Shown here: positions 25,663-32,494 of the stretch, piece by piece
How the letters are laid out: each line of letters starts with the position of its first letter
Position numbering within the stretch: the first letter of the stretch is position 1
From: Syntrophomonadaceae bacterium
Lineage (GTDB): Bacteria; Bacillota; Syntrophomonadia; Syntrophomonadales; Syntrophomonadaceae
Assembly: GCA_014360155.1 (NCBI GenBank)
Contig: JACIYB010000007.1
Coordinates: 1-33,047 of the forward strand
Direction: 5' to 3'
Length of the DNA: 33,047 nt
Notes under the pieces: model-generated
What the model saw: only the letters and a program-made list of their open reading frames with translations
The model's database searches: none
What the model was told of the DNA's origin: nothing
Made by a program: the position numbers and the translations under genes

Positions 25663-25995
25663 ATGGACGTTGAAATTAAACAGGTCAGAAATACACTCGT
25701 AGTTAGGGTTCAGGGGGAGCTCGATATGCTTATTGCAGGAAAGATGCGGAAAGAGATAGATGAAAAACTCAAGGATGATAAAATTAAAAATCTAATAGTT
25801 AATTTGGAAAAGGTTACCTTTATAGACAGTTCTGGGCTGGGGGTGCTGATTGGAAGATATAAAAAAATTGCTGCTAACGGTGGACGCATGTATATAGTTG
25901 GAGCTAAATCGCCGGTAGATAAAATATTGTTTTTTTCAGGGATAAATAAATTGGTTCCCATGTATAACAGTGAACAGGATATAATTAATATTTGA
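25663..25995 (+). CDS. spoIIAA: Anti-sigma F factor antagonist SpoIIAA
   Basis: This is a 110-residue STAS-domain protein. Unphosphorylated SpoIIAA binds SpoIIAB and frees sigma-F; SpoIIAB phosphorylates it on a serine, here S57 in TFIDSSGLGVLIGRYK. Length is close to the Bacillus protein (117). ATG 25663 has GGGAGG ten bases upstream; a longer frame from 25594 lacks support. The downstream gene for its partner begins 35 bp after the stop. Confidence 0.95.
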   Translation: MDVEIKQVRNTLVVRVQGELDMLIAGKMRKEIDEKLKDDKIKNLIVNLEKVTFIDSSGLGVLIGRYKKIAANGGRMYIVGAKSPVDKILFFSGINKLVPMYNSEQDIINI

Positions 25996-26008
25996 GGGGA
26001 GGTGAGGA

Positions 26009-26023
26009 CCAGCCCCTGGCTGG
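26009..26023 (+). promoter_or_regulatory. Hairpin between the spoIIAB ribosome binding site and start codon
   Basis: CCAGCC (26009-26014) and GGCTGG (26018-26023) form a perfect GC-rich 6-bp stem with loop CCT. It lies directly after GGGGAGGTGAGGA (25996-26008) and before GTG 26028 and ATG 26031. Without the hairpin the ribosome binding site would be about 20 bases from the start; with it folded, about 8. It may tune SpoIIAB synthesis. Confidence 0.55.
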
Positions 26024-26030
26024 CAGTGTG

Positions 26031-26477
26031 ATGCATGTAAAGAATTATGTCCGTTTTGAATTCCAGAGTTTGCCAGAAAATATATCGTTTGCCAGATCTT
26101 GTGTAGCGGCATTTGCTTCCCAGATAGATTGCACGCTTGACGATATCGAGGAAATAAAACTGGTAGTTTCGGAGGCGGTATCCAATAGTATTATACACGG
26201 CTATGGGAATAAGCCTTCAGGTAAGATTGTGATAACGGTATCCATTTTGGATAAAAAAACGTTGGAAATAATTGTTGAAGATTACGGGAAGGGAATCGAA
26301 AATTTAGAAGAGGCTCTTAAACCTACTTATTCCAGTGATCCTTCTCGGATGGGACTGGGTTTTACCTTTATGAAGTCCTTTATGGATGAGATGGAAGTTA
26401 CGAGCAATCCTGGTGAAGGGACAAGCGTTCGCTTGAAAAGAAGCTTTCTTGCTAAGGACAAAGAGGCCTACGCCTAA
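26031..26477 (+). CDS. spoIIAB: Anti-sigma F factor / serine kinase SpoIIAB
   Basis: The 148-residue GHKL-fold kinase holds sigma-F inactive and phosphorylates SpoIIAA. Motifs are the N box VVSEAVSNSIIHGY (N52), G1 VEDYGKGIENLEEA (D84) and G2 RMGLGFTFMKSFMD (about 107-120). R22 lies in the N-terminal region where the Bacillus protein contacts its partners. Length matches Bacillus (146). ATG 26031 is chosen for this reason; the longer frame begins TTG 25992, overlapping the spoIIAA stop with no ribosome binding site, and would add residues encoded by the Shine-Dalgarno run. GTG 26028 is equally possible. It lies between spoIIAA and sigF. Confidence 0.94.
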   Translation: MHVKNYVRFEFQSLPENISFARSCVAAFASQIDCTLDDIEEIKLVVSEAVSNSIIHGYGNKPSGKIVITVSILDKKTLEIIVEDYGKGIENLEEALKPTYSSDPSRMGLGFTFMKSFMDEMEVTSNPGEGTSVRLKRSFLAKDKEAYA

Positions 26478-26491
26478 AAAGGGGGGGGATT

Positions 26492-27229
26492 ATGTCCTCG
26501 ATAAGCGGCTCTTACGAGGAAAATGGCAACCTCCTGCTTAAAGCACAGGCGGGCGATGCTGAAGCTAAGAAAAAAGTTTACGAGGCCAATATAGGGTTAA
26601 TATATATGGTCCTGGAGCGATTCAAGAATTCATCTTACGATTACGAGGACCTTTTTCAGGTTGGTTCTATAGGGTTGTTAAAAGCTATTGACAAGTTTGA
26701 TTTCAAGTTTAATGTACGCTTTTCAACTTATGCGGTTCCGATGATACTGGGAGAGATCAAAAAGTTTCTGCGAGATGATGGGGCAATCAAAGTTCAGCGC
26801 AGTTTTAAAGAGATATACGGTAAGGTTCGCTGGGCCCAGGACAAGCTGCGTGGAGATTTGGGAAGAGAGCCGGGTATAAATGAGATAGCGGAATTGTTGA
26901 GAATAGAAAAAGAGGACATAATCTTGGCCGTAGAGGCCTGTAGAGCTCCCGTTTATATCCATGATTCAATACCGGGCGAAGACAAGGAACAGCAGCAATT
27001 GCTCATTGACAAATTGGCTAACGATGACACCAATGTAACGATGCTGGAGAAGATAGCCCTTAGGGAAGCGTTGCAGAAATTGGGTTCCCGCGAGAGGGAG
27101 GTAATACTCAGGCGTTTTTTTAAGGATGAAACCCAGGCGGCTATTGCTGAGGATATTGGGATTTCCCAGGTGCAGGTATCTCGAATAGAAAAAAGGGCGA
27201 TTAATAAACTTAAAGATTATTTAAAATAA
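26492..27229 (+). CDS. sigF: RNA polymerase sigma-F factor
   Basis: The 245-residue sigma-70 family factor starts forespore-specific transcription. Region 2 shows YEDLFQVGSIGLLKAIDKFD and the RFSTYAVPMILGEIKKFLRDDG core-binding and -10 recognition part; region 3 covers about 115-165; region 4 ends with the helix-turn-helix TQAAIAEDIGISQVQVSRIE. Its neighbours SpoIIAB and SpoIIAA distinguish it from sigma-G and sigma-E. ATG 26492 follows a run of eight G residues 14 bases from the spoIIAB stop. No terminator was found directly after it. Confidence 0.97.
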   Translation: MSSISGSYEENGNLLLKAQAGDAEAKKKVYEANIGLIYMVLERFKNSSYDYEDLFQVGSIGLLKAIDKFDFKFNVRFSTYAVPMILGEIKKFLRDDGAIKVQRSFKEIYGKVRWAQDKLRGDLGREPGINEIAELLRIEKEDIILAVEACRAPVYIHDSIPGEDKEQQQLLIDKLANDDTNVTMLEKIALREALQKLGSREREVILRRFFKDETQAAIAEDIGISQVQVSRIEKRAINKLKDYLK

Positions 27230-27334
27230 TTGCAACTATGAAGTTGGTTTATATACCCCTCTTTGAATCACTCAAAAGTACCGAGATAGCAAAAATTGCA
27301 GTTTGTAGAAGGTGATGATTCTATAAGTAATGTT

Positions 27335-27366
27335 GCATAAAAGTTCTCTGCAAAAGCAACAATAAT
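27335..27366 (+). promoter_or_regulatory. Candidate forespore-type promoter of the dodecin gene
   Basis: GCATA (27335-27339), 17 bases, then CAACAATAAT (27357-27366). GCATA fits the -35 element read by sigma-F and sigma-G; the -10 match to the Bacillus consensus is partial. The same layout recurs upstream of spoVAC. Confidence 0.3.
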
Positions 27367-27393
27367 AGAAAATAGAATAAAGGGGGGTATATT

Positions 27394-27588
27394 GTGCAGG
27401 TAAAGGTAGCCGAATTTGTAGGTGAGTCGGAAAAAAACTGGCAGAATGCTGTGGAAAATGCTGTTTCCGAGGCCTCCAGGAGTTTGAATAATATAACCGG
27501 AGTGGAGGTCTATAATTTAACCGCTGACTGCCAGGACAACAAGATAGTTGAGTATAAAGCGAACATAAAAATAGCCTATGTGGAATAG
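27394..27588 (+). CDS. Dodecin family flavin-binding protein
   Basis: Dodecins assemble as hollow 12-mers that bind and store flavins or flavin-like dimers. The 64-residue sequence is of typical size and has the signature layout: VAEFVGESEKNWQNAVENAV (strand 1 and helix), then SRSLNNITGVEVYNLTADCQ and the closing strand EYKANIKIAYVE. GTG 27394 follows GGGGGG at seven bases. It sits alone between sigF and the spoVA genes, with a terminator after it, which suggests its own transcript. A role in spore flavin protection would be an inference from position only. Confidence 0.9.
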   Translation: MQVKVAEFVGESEKNWQNAVENAVSEASRSLNNITGVEVYNLTADCQDNKIVEYKANIKIAYVE

Positions 27589-27624
27589 GACTAAAGAACC
27601 GAAATTTTACTGACAGGAAGAGAG

Positions 27625-27660
27625 AAAAGAGGCGTTTCCTTTGGGAATAGCCTCTTTTTT
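27625..27660 (+). terminator. Intrinsic terminator after the dodecin gene
   Basis: AAAAGAGGC (27625-27633) pairs with GCCTCTTTT (27650-27658). A TTTCC/GGGAA inner stem follows in the loop. The descending arm runs into a string of six T residues. It separates the dodecin from spoVAC. Confidence 0.88.
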
Positions 27661-27674
27661 CGTTATGCAGTTTG

Positions 27675-27704
27675 GAATAATTATCTTCATGAAGGCCAAT
27701 AATA
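27675..27704 (+). promoter_or_regulatory. Candidate sigma-G-type promoter of spoVAC
   Basis: GAATA (27675-27679), 17 bases, then CAATAATA (27697-27704). GAATA matches the sigma-G -35 consensus; the -10 is a partial match. A promoter is expected here because a terminator lies just upstream. It is only about 20 bp before ATG 27726, so the transcript would have a very short leader. Confidence 0.3.
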
Positions 27705-27725
27705 TGCTAATGAGGGGTGAAATAT

Positions 27726-28193
27726 ATGGGAATGCCAAATCCAGATAAGTTAAAAAAAGTGGAAGCAGAGGAATATGATACTCTGGTTCAACAGCTAAAA
27801 CCTAAACCTGCGATTTTCAAAAACTGTGTATGGGCGTTTACAGTAGGCGGGCTTATCTGTGTTATTGCTCAACTTATAACCAATTATTTGCTTGTCAGCG
27901 GAATGAGCGGAACAGATGCGTCTGCTTTTACTTCAGTGATTATGATTTTCTTGGCCGCTTTTTTTACAGGAATAGGGATATACGATGAACTTGGGAAGAG
28001 GGCAGGCGCAGGCTCCATTGTTCCTATAACAGGATTTGCTAATGCCATAGTAGCTTCAGCTATGGAATTTAAGAGAGAAGGTTATATTTTTGGGGTAGGA
28101 GCCAGGATCTTTACTGTAGCCGGGCCTACGCTGGTTTTTGGTTTTGCAGTATCTGTTCTTATCGGCCTGATTAAAGTATTTATAACATCATAA
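27726..28193 (+). CDS. spoVAC: Stage V sporulation protein AC
   Basis: The 155-residue membrane protein has about four to five helices. SpoVAC forms a mechanosensitive channel in the spore inner membrane and takes part in dipicolinic acid movement. Family features are the basic N-terminus with YDTLVQQLKPKP, GGLICVIAQ, and GSIVPITGFANAIVASAMEFKREG (over 20 residues from about 100). ATG 27726 is six bases after GAGGGGTGA; GTG 27717 would overlap that site. It starts the spoVA run; spoVAA and spoVAB are absent, as usual in Clostridia. A mobile element separates it from spoVAD. Confidence 0.95.
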   Translation: MGMPNPDKLKKVEAEEYDTLVQQLKPKPAIFKNCVWAFTVGGLICVIAQLITNYLLVSGMSGTDASAFTSVIMIFLAAFFTGIGIYDELGKRAGAGSIVPITGFANAIVASAMEFKREGYIFGVGARIFTVAGPTLVFGFAVSVLIGLIKVFITS

Positions 28194-28210
28194 GGTATAG
28201 AAAAAACATT

Positions 28211-28343
28211 GATTCCACTGCAAAAACCCTAAGTTAGGCTGTTTAAATGTATAAATATGTAGGAGCCTGTTGCCCATGCGGAAGTCTAGCGACGAATATT
28301 CATACATTTAAACCAGCAGATTATAACTTTCAGCAGTGAAATC
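28211..28343 (-). mobile_element. MITE-like element, copy 3 (133 bp, inverted, shortest form)
   Basis: This copy is in the opposite orientation to the other two. The ends on the + strand are GATTCCACTGC and GCAGTGAAATC. An exact 6-bp duplication, AACATT, flanks it (28205-28210 and 28344-28349). The inner inverted repeats have one mismatch. Its interior equals the left part of copy 2 up to CAACA joined to the right part after the second CAACA, leaving it 138 bp shorter. It is inserted between spoVAC and spoVAD in an otherwise compact operon. Confidence 0.9.
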
Positions 28344-28420
28344 AACATTTATTTTTAAAATATGTATGATCCAGCTCTTAGTATTTAAGATTTGAGGTTT
28401 ACCAGGTAAGGGGGAATAAA

Positions 28421-29434
28421 ATGCCGGCTAAAAAGAAAAAGGGTATCCAGACCGTGGTGTTTGAAAACCCGCCGGTACTTACATCATGGGCATCTATTGT
28501 GGGTCCTAAGGAGGGAGAAGGTCCGTGGGGCGGGGATTTTGACTGGATACTTGAGGACTATATGTTTGGGGAGGATACGTGGGAAAAAGCTGAAAACAAG
28601 ATGTTGCGGGAGACTGTAAAATTGGCCTTGAGTAAAAATAACCTTGAACCAGATGATGCGGAAATCCTGCTGGCGGGTGATTTATTGAATCAGGTTATTT
28701 CCAGCAACTTTGCAGCCAGAGAACTTGGTATGCCGTTTTTAGGTCTGTACGGAGCCTGTTCAACAGTAGCGGAAGCGCTATTAACCGGAGCTATGCTTAT
28801 AGACGGAGGGTTTTGTGAGCGGATTGTGGCTGCTACCTGTAGCCACCATCATACAGCAGAAAGACAGTTTCGTTTCCCTACTGAACAGGGTACACAGCCA
28901 ACACCAAGCACCCAGTGGACGGTTACGGGAGCAGGTGCAATAGTTTTGGAATTTCTAGGGGTTGGCCCCCGCATTACTAGTGCTACCATAGGCAGGGTAA
29001 TAGATATGAAACAAAACGATATGACTGATATGGGCAGTGCTATGGCACCGGCCGCTGCGGATACTATTAAGGCCCATTTCCATGATTTAGACATACCGTC
29101 TGATTATTATGACCTGGTTGTAACTGGAGACCTGGCTAAAGTAGGTATGGCCATCCTCGAACGGTTATTGGTAAGAGAGGGGCTTACTCCTAAGCCTAAC
29201 TACAGCGATTGTGGTGTGCTGATTTTCGACGAGAGCCAGGGCGTAAATTCCGGTGGCAGCGGCTGCGGTTGTGCTGCCTGTATGTTATGTGGGCCCCTGC
29301 TGAAAAAAATGGTGAAAGGGGAAATAAACAAACTTCTTTTGGTTGCTACGGGTGCTTTGATGAGCCCTACCGCCAGTTACCAGGGAGAAACTATCCCTGG
29401 AATAGCTCATGCTGTGGCTATTGAAAATTACTGA
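28421..29434 (+). CDS. spoVAD: Stage V sporulation protein AD
   Basis: The 337-residue protein has a thiolase-like fold and binds dipicolinic acid during its uptake into the forespore. Family marks are the N-terminal TVVFENPPVLTSWASIVGPK, YGACSTVAEALLTGAMLI around the position of the thiolase cysteine (about 109-126), the ATCSHHHTAERQFRFP segment, GSGCGCAACM, and the C-terminal LMSPTASYQGETIPGIAHAV. No membrane segment. ATG 28421 follows AAGGGGG. It is followed by spoVAE after 16 bp. The 227-bp gap to spoVAC is unusually long because of the inserted element. Confidence 0.96.
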   Translation: MPAKKKKGIQTVVFENPPVLTSWASIVGPKEGEGPWGGDFDWILEDYMFGEDTWEKAENKMLRETVKLALSKNNLEPDDAEILLAGDLLNQVISSNFAARELGMPFLGLYGACSTVAEALLTGAMLIDGGFCERIVAATCSHHHTAERQFRFPTEQGTQPTPSTQWTVTGAGAIVLEFLGVGPRITSATIGRVIDMKQNDMTDMGSAMAPAAADTIKAHFHDLDIPSDYYDLVVTGDLAKVGMAILERLLVREGLTPKPNYSDCGVLIFDESQGVNSGGSGCGCAACMLCGPLLKKMVKGEINKLLLVATGALMSPTASYQGETIPGIAHAVAIENY

Positions 29435-29450
29435 TTGGAGGGGGAACGCT

Positions 29451-29810
29451 TTGGTACCACTTTATATGGCTTTTTTGGTTGGCGGAGCCTTATGCCTTAT
29501 AGGGCAGATTATCATGGATGTGACTAAACCGACTATTACACCGGGGCATATCTTGGTAGGCTATATTAGCTGCGGTGCAATCTTGAGCGGACTGGGGTTA
29601 TACCAGCCGCTGGTGAACATAGGAGGCGCGGGAGCTACTATACCTCTTTCTGGTTTTGGACATCTTTTGGCCCAAGGAACTATTAAAGCGGTGGAACAGA
29701 AGGGTTTGCTGGGGGCTTTGAGCGGGGGAGTAGAAGCGGCTGCTGCCGGAATTACTGCTGCTATTGTCTTTGGGTATGTTGCCGCGGTTTTGTTTGACCC
29801 CAAGGGGTAA
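29451..29810 (+). CDS. spoVAE: Stage V sporulation protein AE (AEB type)
   Basis: This membrane protein of about 119 residues has three to four helices and is the third core component (with AC and AD) of the dipicolinic acid transport system. Typical segments are FLVGGALCLIGQIIMD, LSGLGLYQPLVNIGGAGATI and PLSGFGHLLAQG. TTG 29451 is chosen because GGAGGGGG lies about 7-9 bases upstream, while the longer frame from ATG 29409 overlaps the spoVAD end and places the ribosome binding site inside the gene. Only this one spoVAE gene is present; the soluble AEA protein of Bacillus is missing. Confidence 0.93.
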   Translation: MVPLYMAFLVGGALCLIGQIIMDVTKPTITPGHILVGYISCGAILSGLGLYQPLVNIGGAGATIPLSGFGHLLAQGTIKAVEQKGLLGALSGGVEAAAAGITAAIVFGYVAAVLFDPKG

Positions 29811-29929
29811 TTTAATAATATCTTATTAAAGCTGCAGAACGCATAAAATCAGCGGCTGAGGGCAATAAGTTTTTTTGCAGTATATTAAATCGGAAATATT
29901 TGCAAGAAGCACTTGAAGGGAGCGTTTTT

Positions 29930-31426
29930 TTGTTTAAAAAAGGTCAGCCTGTTTGTATGGGACGTGATTATGATAAAAATCTGAATATCCTAAAACGTGA
30001 ATTAGGACAGGAGGAGAATTTTGATATTATTGTCCGGGAGATTAATGTTGCAGGCAAAAAAGGGGCATTTATATGTATAGACGGCTTGGTCAAGGATGAT
30101 ATCCTGACGGAGGTCATGCAGTCTTTATACAGGCTGCCCAAAAGGGGGTTTGCTTTTCGCAGCTTTAAAACTGTTTTGGGGGAAGCGATACCCTACATTG
30201 AATTGAATGTCGAAAACAGGATAGACGAGCTTTTATACTTCGTATTGTCAGGAGCGATTATTTTTGTTGTAGACGGCAGTGATGAAGCCTTTGTTATAGA
30301 TGCCCGCACTTATCCGGCACGTGATCCGGAAGAACCGGATACAGAGAGAGTGGTCCGGGGATCAAGGGACGGTTTTACGGAAACAATTGTATTCAACACG
30401 GCTCTTTTGAGAAGAAGGATTAGAGACCCCATGCTGAGGGTTAATTTGCTGCGGGTAGGCAAGAGGTCGAAAGCTGATGTTTGTATCTGTTATCTGAAAG
30501 ACGTGGCTGATCCCTCTTTGGTTAGAGATATCAGAGAGAAGATCAGTAATATTAATATCGATGCTGTACCGATGGCGGAAAAATCGATCGAAGAACTTAT
30601 AATACCGGGAAATTCGTGGAACCCCTTCCCGCGGGTAAGATATACAGAAAGGCCGGATGTAGCAGCAGTACATTTAATCGAGGGTCATGTTCTTATCATG
30701 GTGGATACATCGCCGAGTGTGATGATAGCTCCAGCTACTTATTTTCACCATATACAACATGCCGAAGAGTATCGCCAGAATCCGCTGGTAGGAACATATA
30801 TCAGGTGGGTCAGATTTTTTGCTATAGCTGCTTCGCTAATTATTACTCCGTTGTGGCTGTTATTGGCTTTATCTCCTGAATTGCTGCCTGCATCGCTGGA
30901 GTTTATCGGGCCTAAAGAAGCGGGGAATGTTCCGCTTTTTTTCCAATTTATAATAGCAGAGATTAGCCTGGATTTGATAAGGATGGCAGCTATCCATACC
31001 CCTTCTCCTTTAGCAACGGCTCTTGGGGTTATTGCTGCCTTGTTGATAGGAGATATTGCCGTAACTATAGGGTTGTTGGCACCAGAAGTTATACTTTATA
31101 CGGCTGTAGTGGCAGTCGGCTCATATTCTACTCCCAGTTACGAAATGGCGATGGCCAACCGGCTGATGCGATTTTTTATTTTATTGGGTACAGGTTTTTT
31201 CCGTTTGCCCGGCTTCATAATAACAATCGTCATAAGCCTGCTGGTTTTGGTGTTTACTAGATCATTTAATGTTCCTTATCTATGGCCTTTAATACCTTTT
31301 AATTACAGGGCTTTTAAAAGCATATTATTACGTTCTCCTGTACCCGTTCAGGATATACGTCCGGAAATATTGCGGCCTCAGGATGCGAGCAGGCAACCTA
31401 GCCCGGCCTTTAAAAAAAGGGGGTAA
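29930..31426 (+). CDS. spoVAF: SpoVAF, GerA-family spore membrane protein
   Basis: This protein of about 498 residues is related to the A subunits of germinant receptors. The N-terminal soluble half (about 1-285) contains FDIIVREINVAGKKGAFICI and GSRDGFTETIVFNTALLRRR, the latter a GerA hallmark. The C-terminal half has about five membrane helices (from about residue 290), including RWVRFFAIAASLIITPLWLL. In Bacillus SpoVAF assists germination. TTG 29930 has AAGGGAG seven bases upstream; TTG 29900 would give 508 residues but lacks a ribosome binding site. The 119-bp gap after spoVAE carries no gene. It is followed after five bases by a DUF2229 gene. Confidence 0.92.
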   Translation: MFKKGQPVCMGRDYDKNLNILKRELGQEENFDIIVREINVAGKKGAFICIDGLVKDDILTEVMQSLYRLPKRGFAFRSFKTVLGEAIPYIELNVENRIDELLYFVLSGAIIFVVDGSDEAFVIDARTYPARDPEEPDTERVVRGSRDGFTETIVFNTALLRRRIRDPMLRVNLLRVGKRSKADVCICYLKDVADPSLVRDIREKISNINIDAVPMAEKSIEELIIPGNSWNPFPRVRYTERPDVAAVHLIEGHVLIMVDTSPSVMIAPATYFHHIQHAEEYRQNPLVGTYIRWVRFFAIAASLIITPLWLLLALSPELLPASLEFIGPKEAGNVPLFFQFIIAEISLDLIRMAAIHTPSPLATALGVIAALLIGDIAVTIGLLAPEVILYTAVVAVGSYSTPSYEMAMANRLMRFFILLGTGFFRLPGFIITIVISLLVLVFTRSFNVPYLWPLIPFNYRAFKSILLRSPVPVQDIRPEILRPQDASRQPSPAFKKRG

Positions 31427-31431
31427 TAATT

Positions 31432-32463
31432 ATGAAAAAAGTAGGGATACCGCGCGGACTTTTTTATTACTACCATTATCCGCTGTGGAAAACTTTTTTT
31501 AAATATGTGGGGGCAGAGGTTGTTGCATCATCGGCTACAAATCGCGTTACTGTTGATAAAGGAATCGAGTTGGCAGTTGATGAAATCTGTCTGCCTATGA
31601 AAGTTTATCTAGGACATGTCGAAGAGCTCTGCCATAAAAATGTCGATTATATTTTTATTCCCCGCGTGGTAAGCATAGAATCTAAGAGCTATATATGTCC
31701 TAAATTCATGGGAGTGCCTGATATGGTGAAAGCATCTGTACCCGATTTGCCTCCCGTTATAGAGCCGATAATAGACTTAAGTAAAAATAGTAAACTTATT
31801 GAACGTGAAATAATAAGGACAGGGAGGTTATTTACGAGAAGTATCAAGGCCGTCTGGGAGGCATACCGATATGCCTGTCAGGAATTGCATATCTGCAAGG
31901 CACTGGCGCAAGAGGGGTATACTATGGAAGAGGCTATAAGGATTTGGGAAGGAGAACATATCAGCATGAGCAGGAACGGGAGATTGAATATCGGGGTTTT
32001 AGGACATGGCTATTCATTATATGATGAAACCCTCAGCATGGGCATTATAAGCCGTCTTAGGGCTATGGGATGCCGGATTCACCTACCCGAATCACTTGAA
32101 GAAAAAAGTGTGGAGTATGAGGCGTCAACTATGCCCAAAAGGATTTTTTGGACCTTGGGACGAAAAATGGTCGGCAGTGCTCTGCATATGAGTAAAAGAG
32201 ATGATATTGATGGGATAATCTATGTGGCGTGTTTCGGCTGTGGACCTGACTCTCTTGTAGGAGAGATAATCGAGAGAAAAGTGAAAAACAAACCTTTTAT
32301 GCTCATAACGATAGATGAGCATACAGGGGAAGGGGGACTGGTGACACGGCTGGAAGCTTTCTGCGATATGTTAGTACGAAGACAGCTTCTTGGAGATGAA
32401 GGCTTAAGGTTAGCGCAGGGGGATAAAAGGCGGTTAAAAAGCGGCTGTGTCTTCCGGACATAG
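31432..32463 (+). CDS. DUF2229 protein related to CoA-dehydratase activases
   Basis: The 343-residue protein matches the DUF2229 region found after the ASKHA domains in large 2-hydroxyacyl-CoA dehydratase activase-like proteins. It opens with VGIPRGLFYYYHYPLWKTFF and has conserved cysteines in DEICLPMKVYLGH, YICPKFMG and CFGCGPDS that could hold an iron-sulfur cluster. It lacks the ATP-binding ASKHA part itself. ATG 31432 follows AAAAAGGGGG and lies five bases after spoVAF. A second related gene begins 31 bp downstream. Stand-alone forms are common in Clostridia; substrate and partner unknown. Confidence 0.82.
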   Translation: MKKVGIPRGLFYYYHYPLWKTFFKYVGAEVVASSATNRVTVDKGIELAVDEICLPMKVYLGHVEELCHKNVDYIFIPRVVSIESKSYICPKFMGVPDMVKASVPDLPPVIEPIIDLSKNSKLIEREIIRTGRLFTRSIKAVWEAYRYACQELHICKALAQEGYTMEEAIRIWEGEHISMSRNGRLNIGVLGHGYSLYDETLSMGIISRLRAMGCRIHLPESLEEKSVEYEASTMPKRIFWTLGRKMVGSALHMSKRDDIDGIIYVACFGCGPDSLVGEIIERKVKNKPFMLITIDEHTGEGGLVTRLEAFCDMLVRRQLLGDEGLRLAQGDKRRLKSGCVFRT

Positions 32464-32494
32464 GAGGTTAGAAAAAAAAGGAGGCCTTTACCCG

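Noticed and set aside
25710-26198. 162-codon minus-strand open frame across spoIIAA and spoIIAB
   Set aside because: It lies opposite two well-identified genes and has no recognisable domain; a shadow frame.
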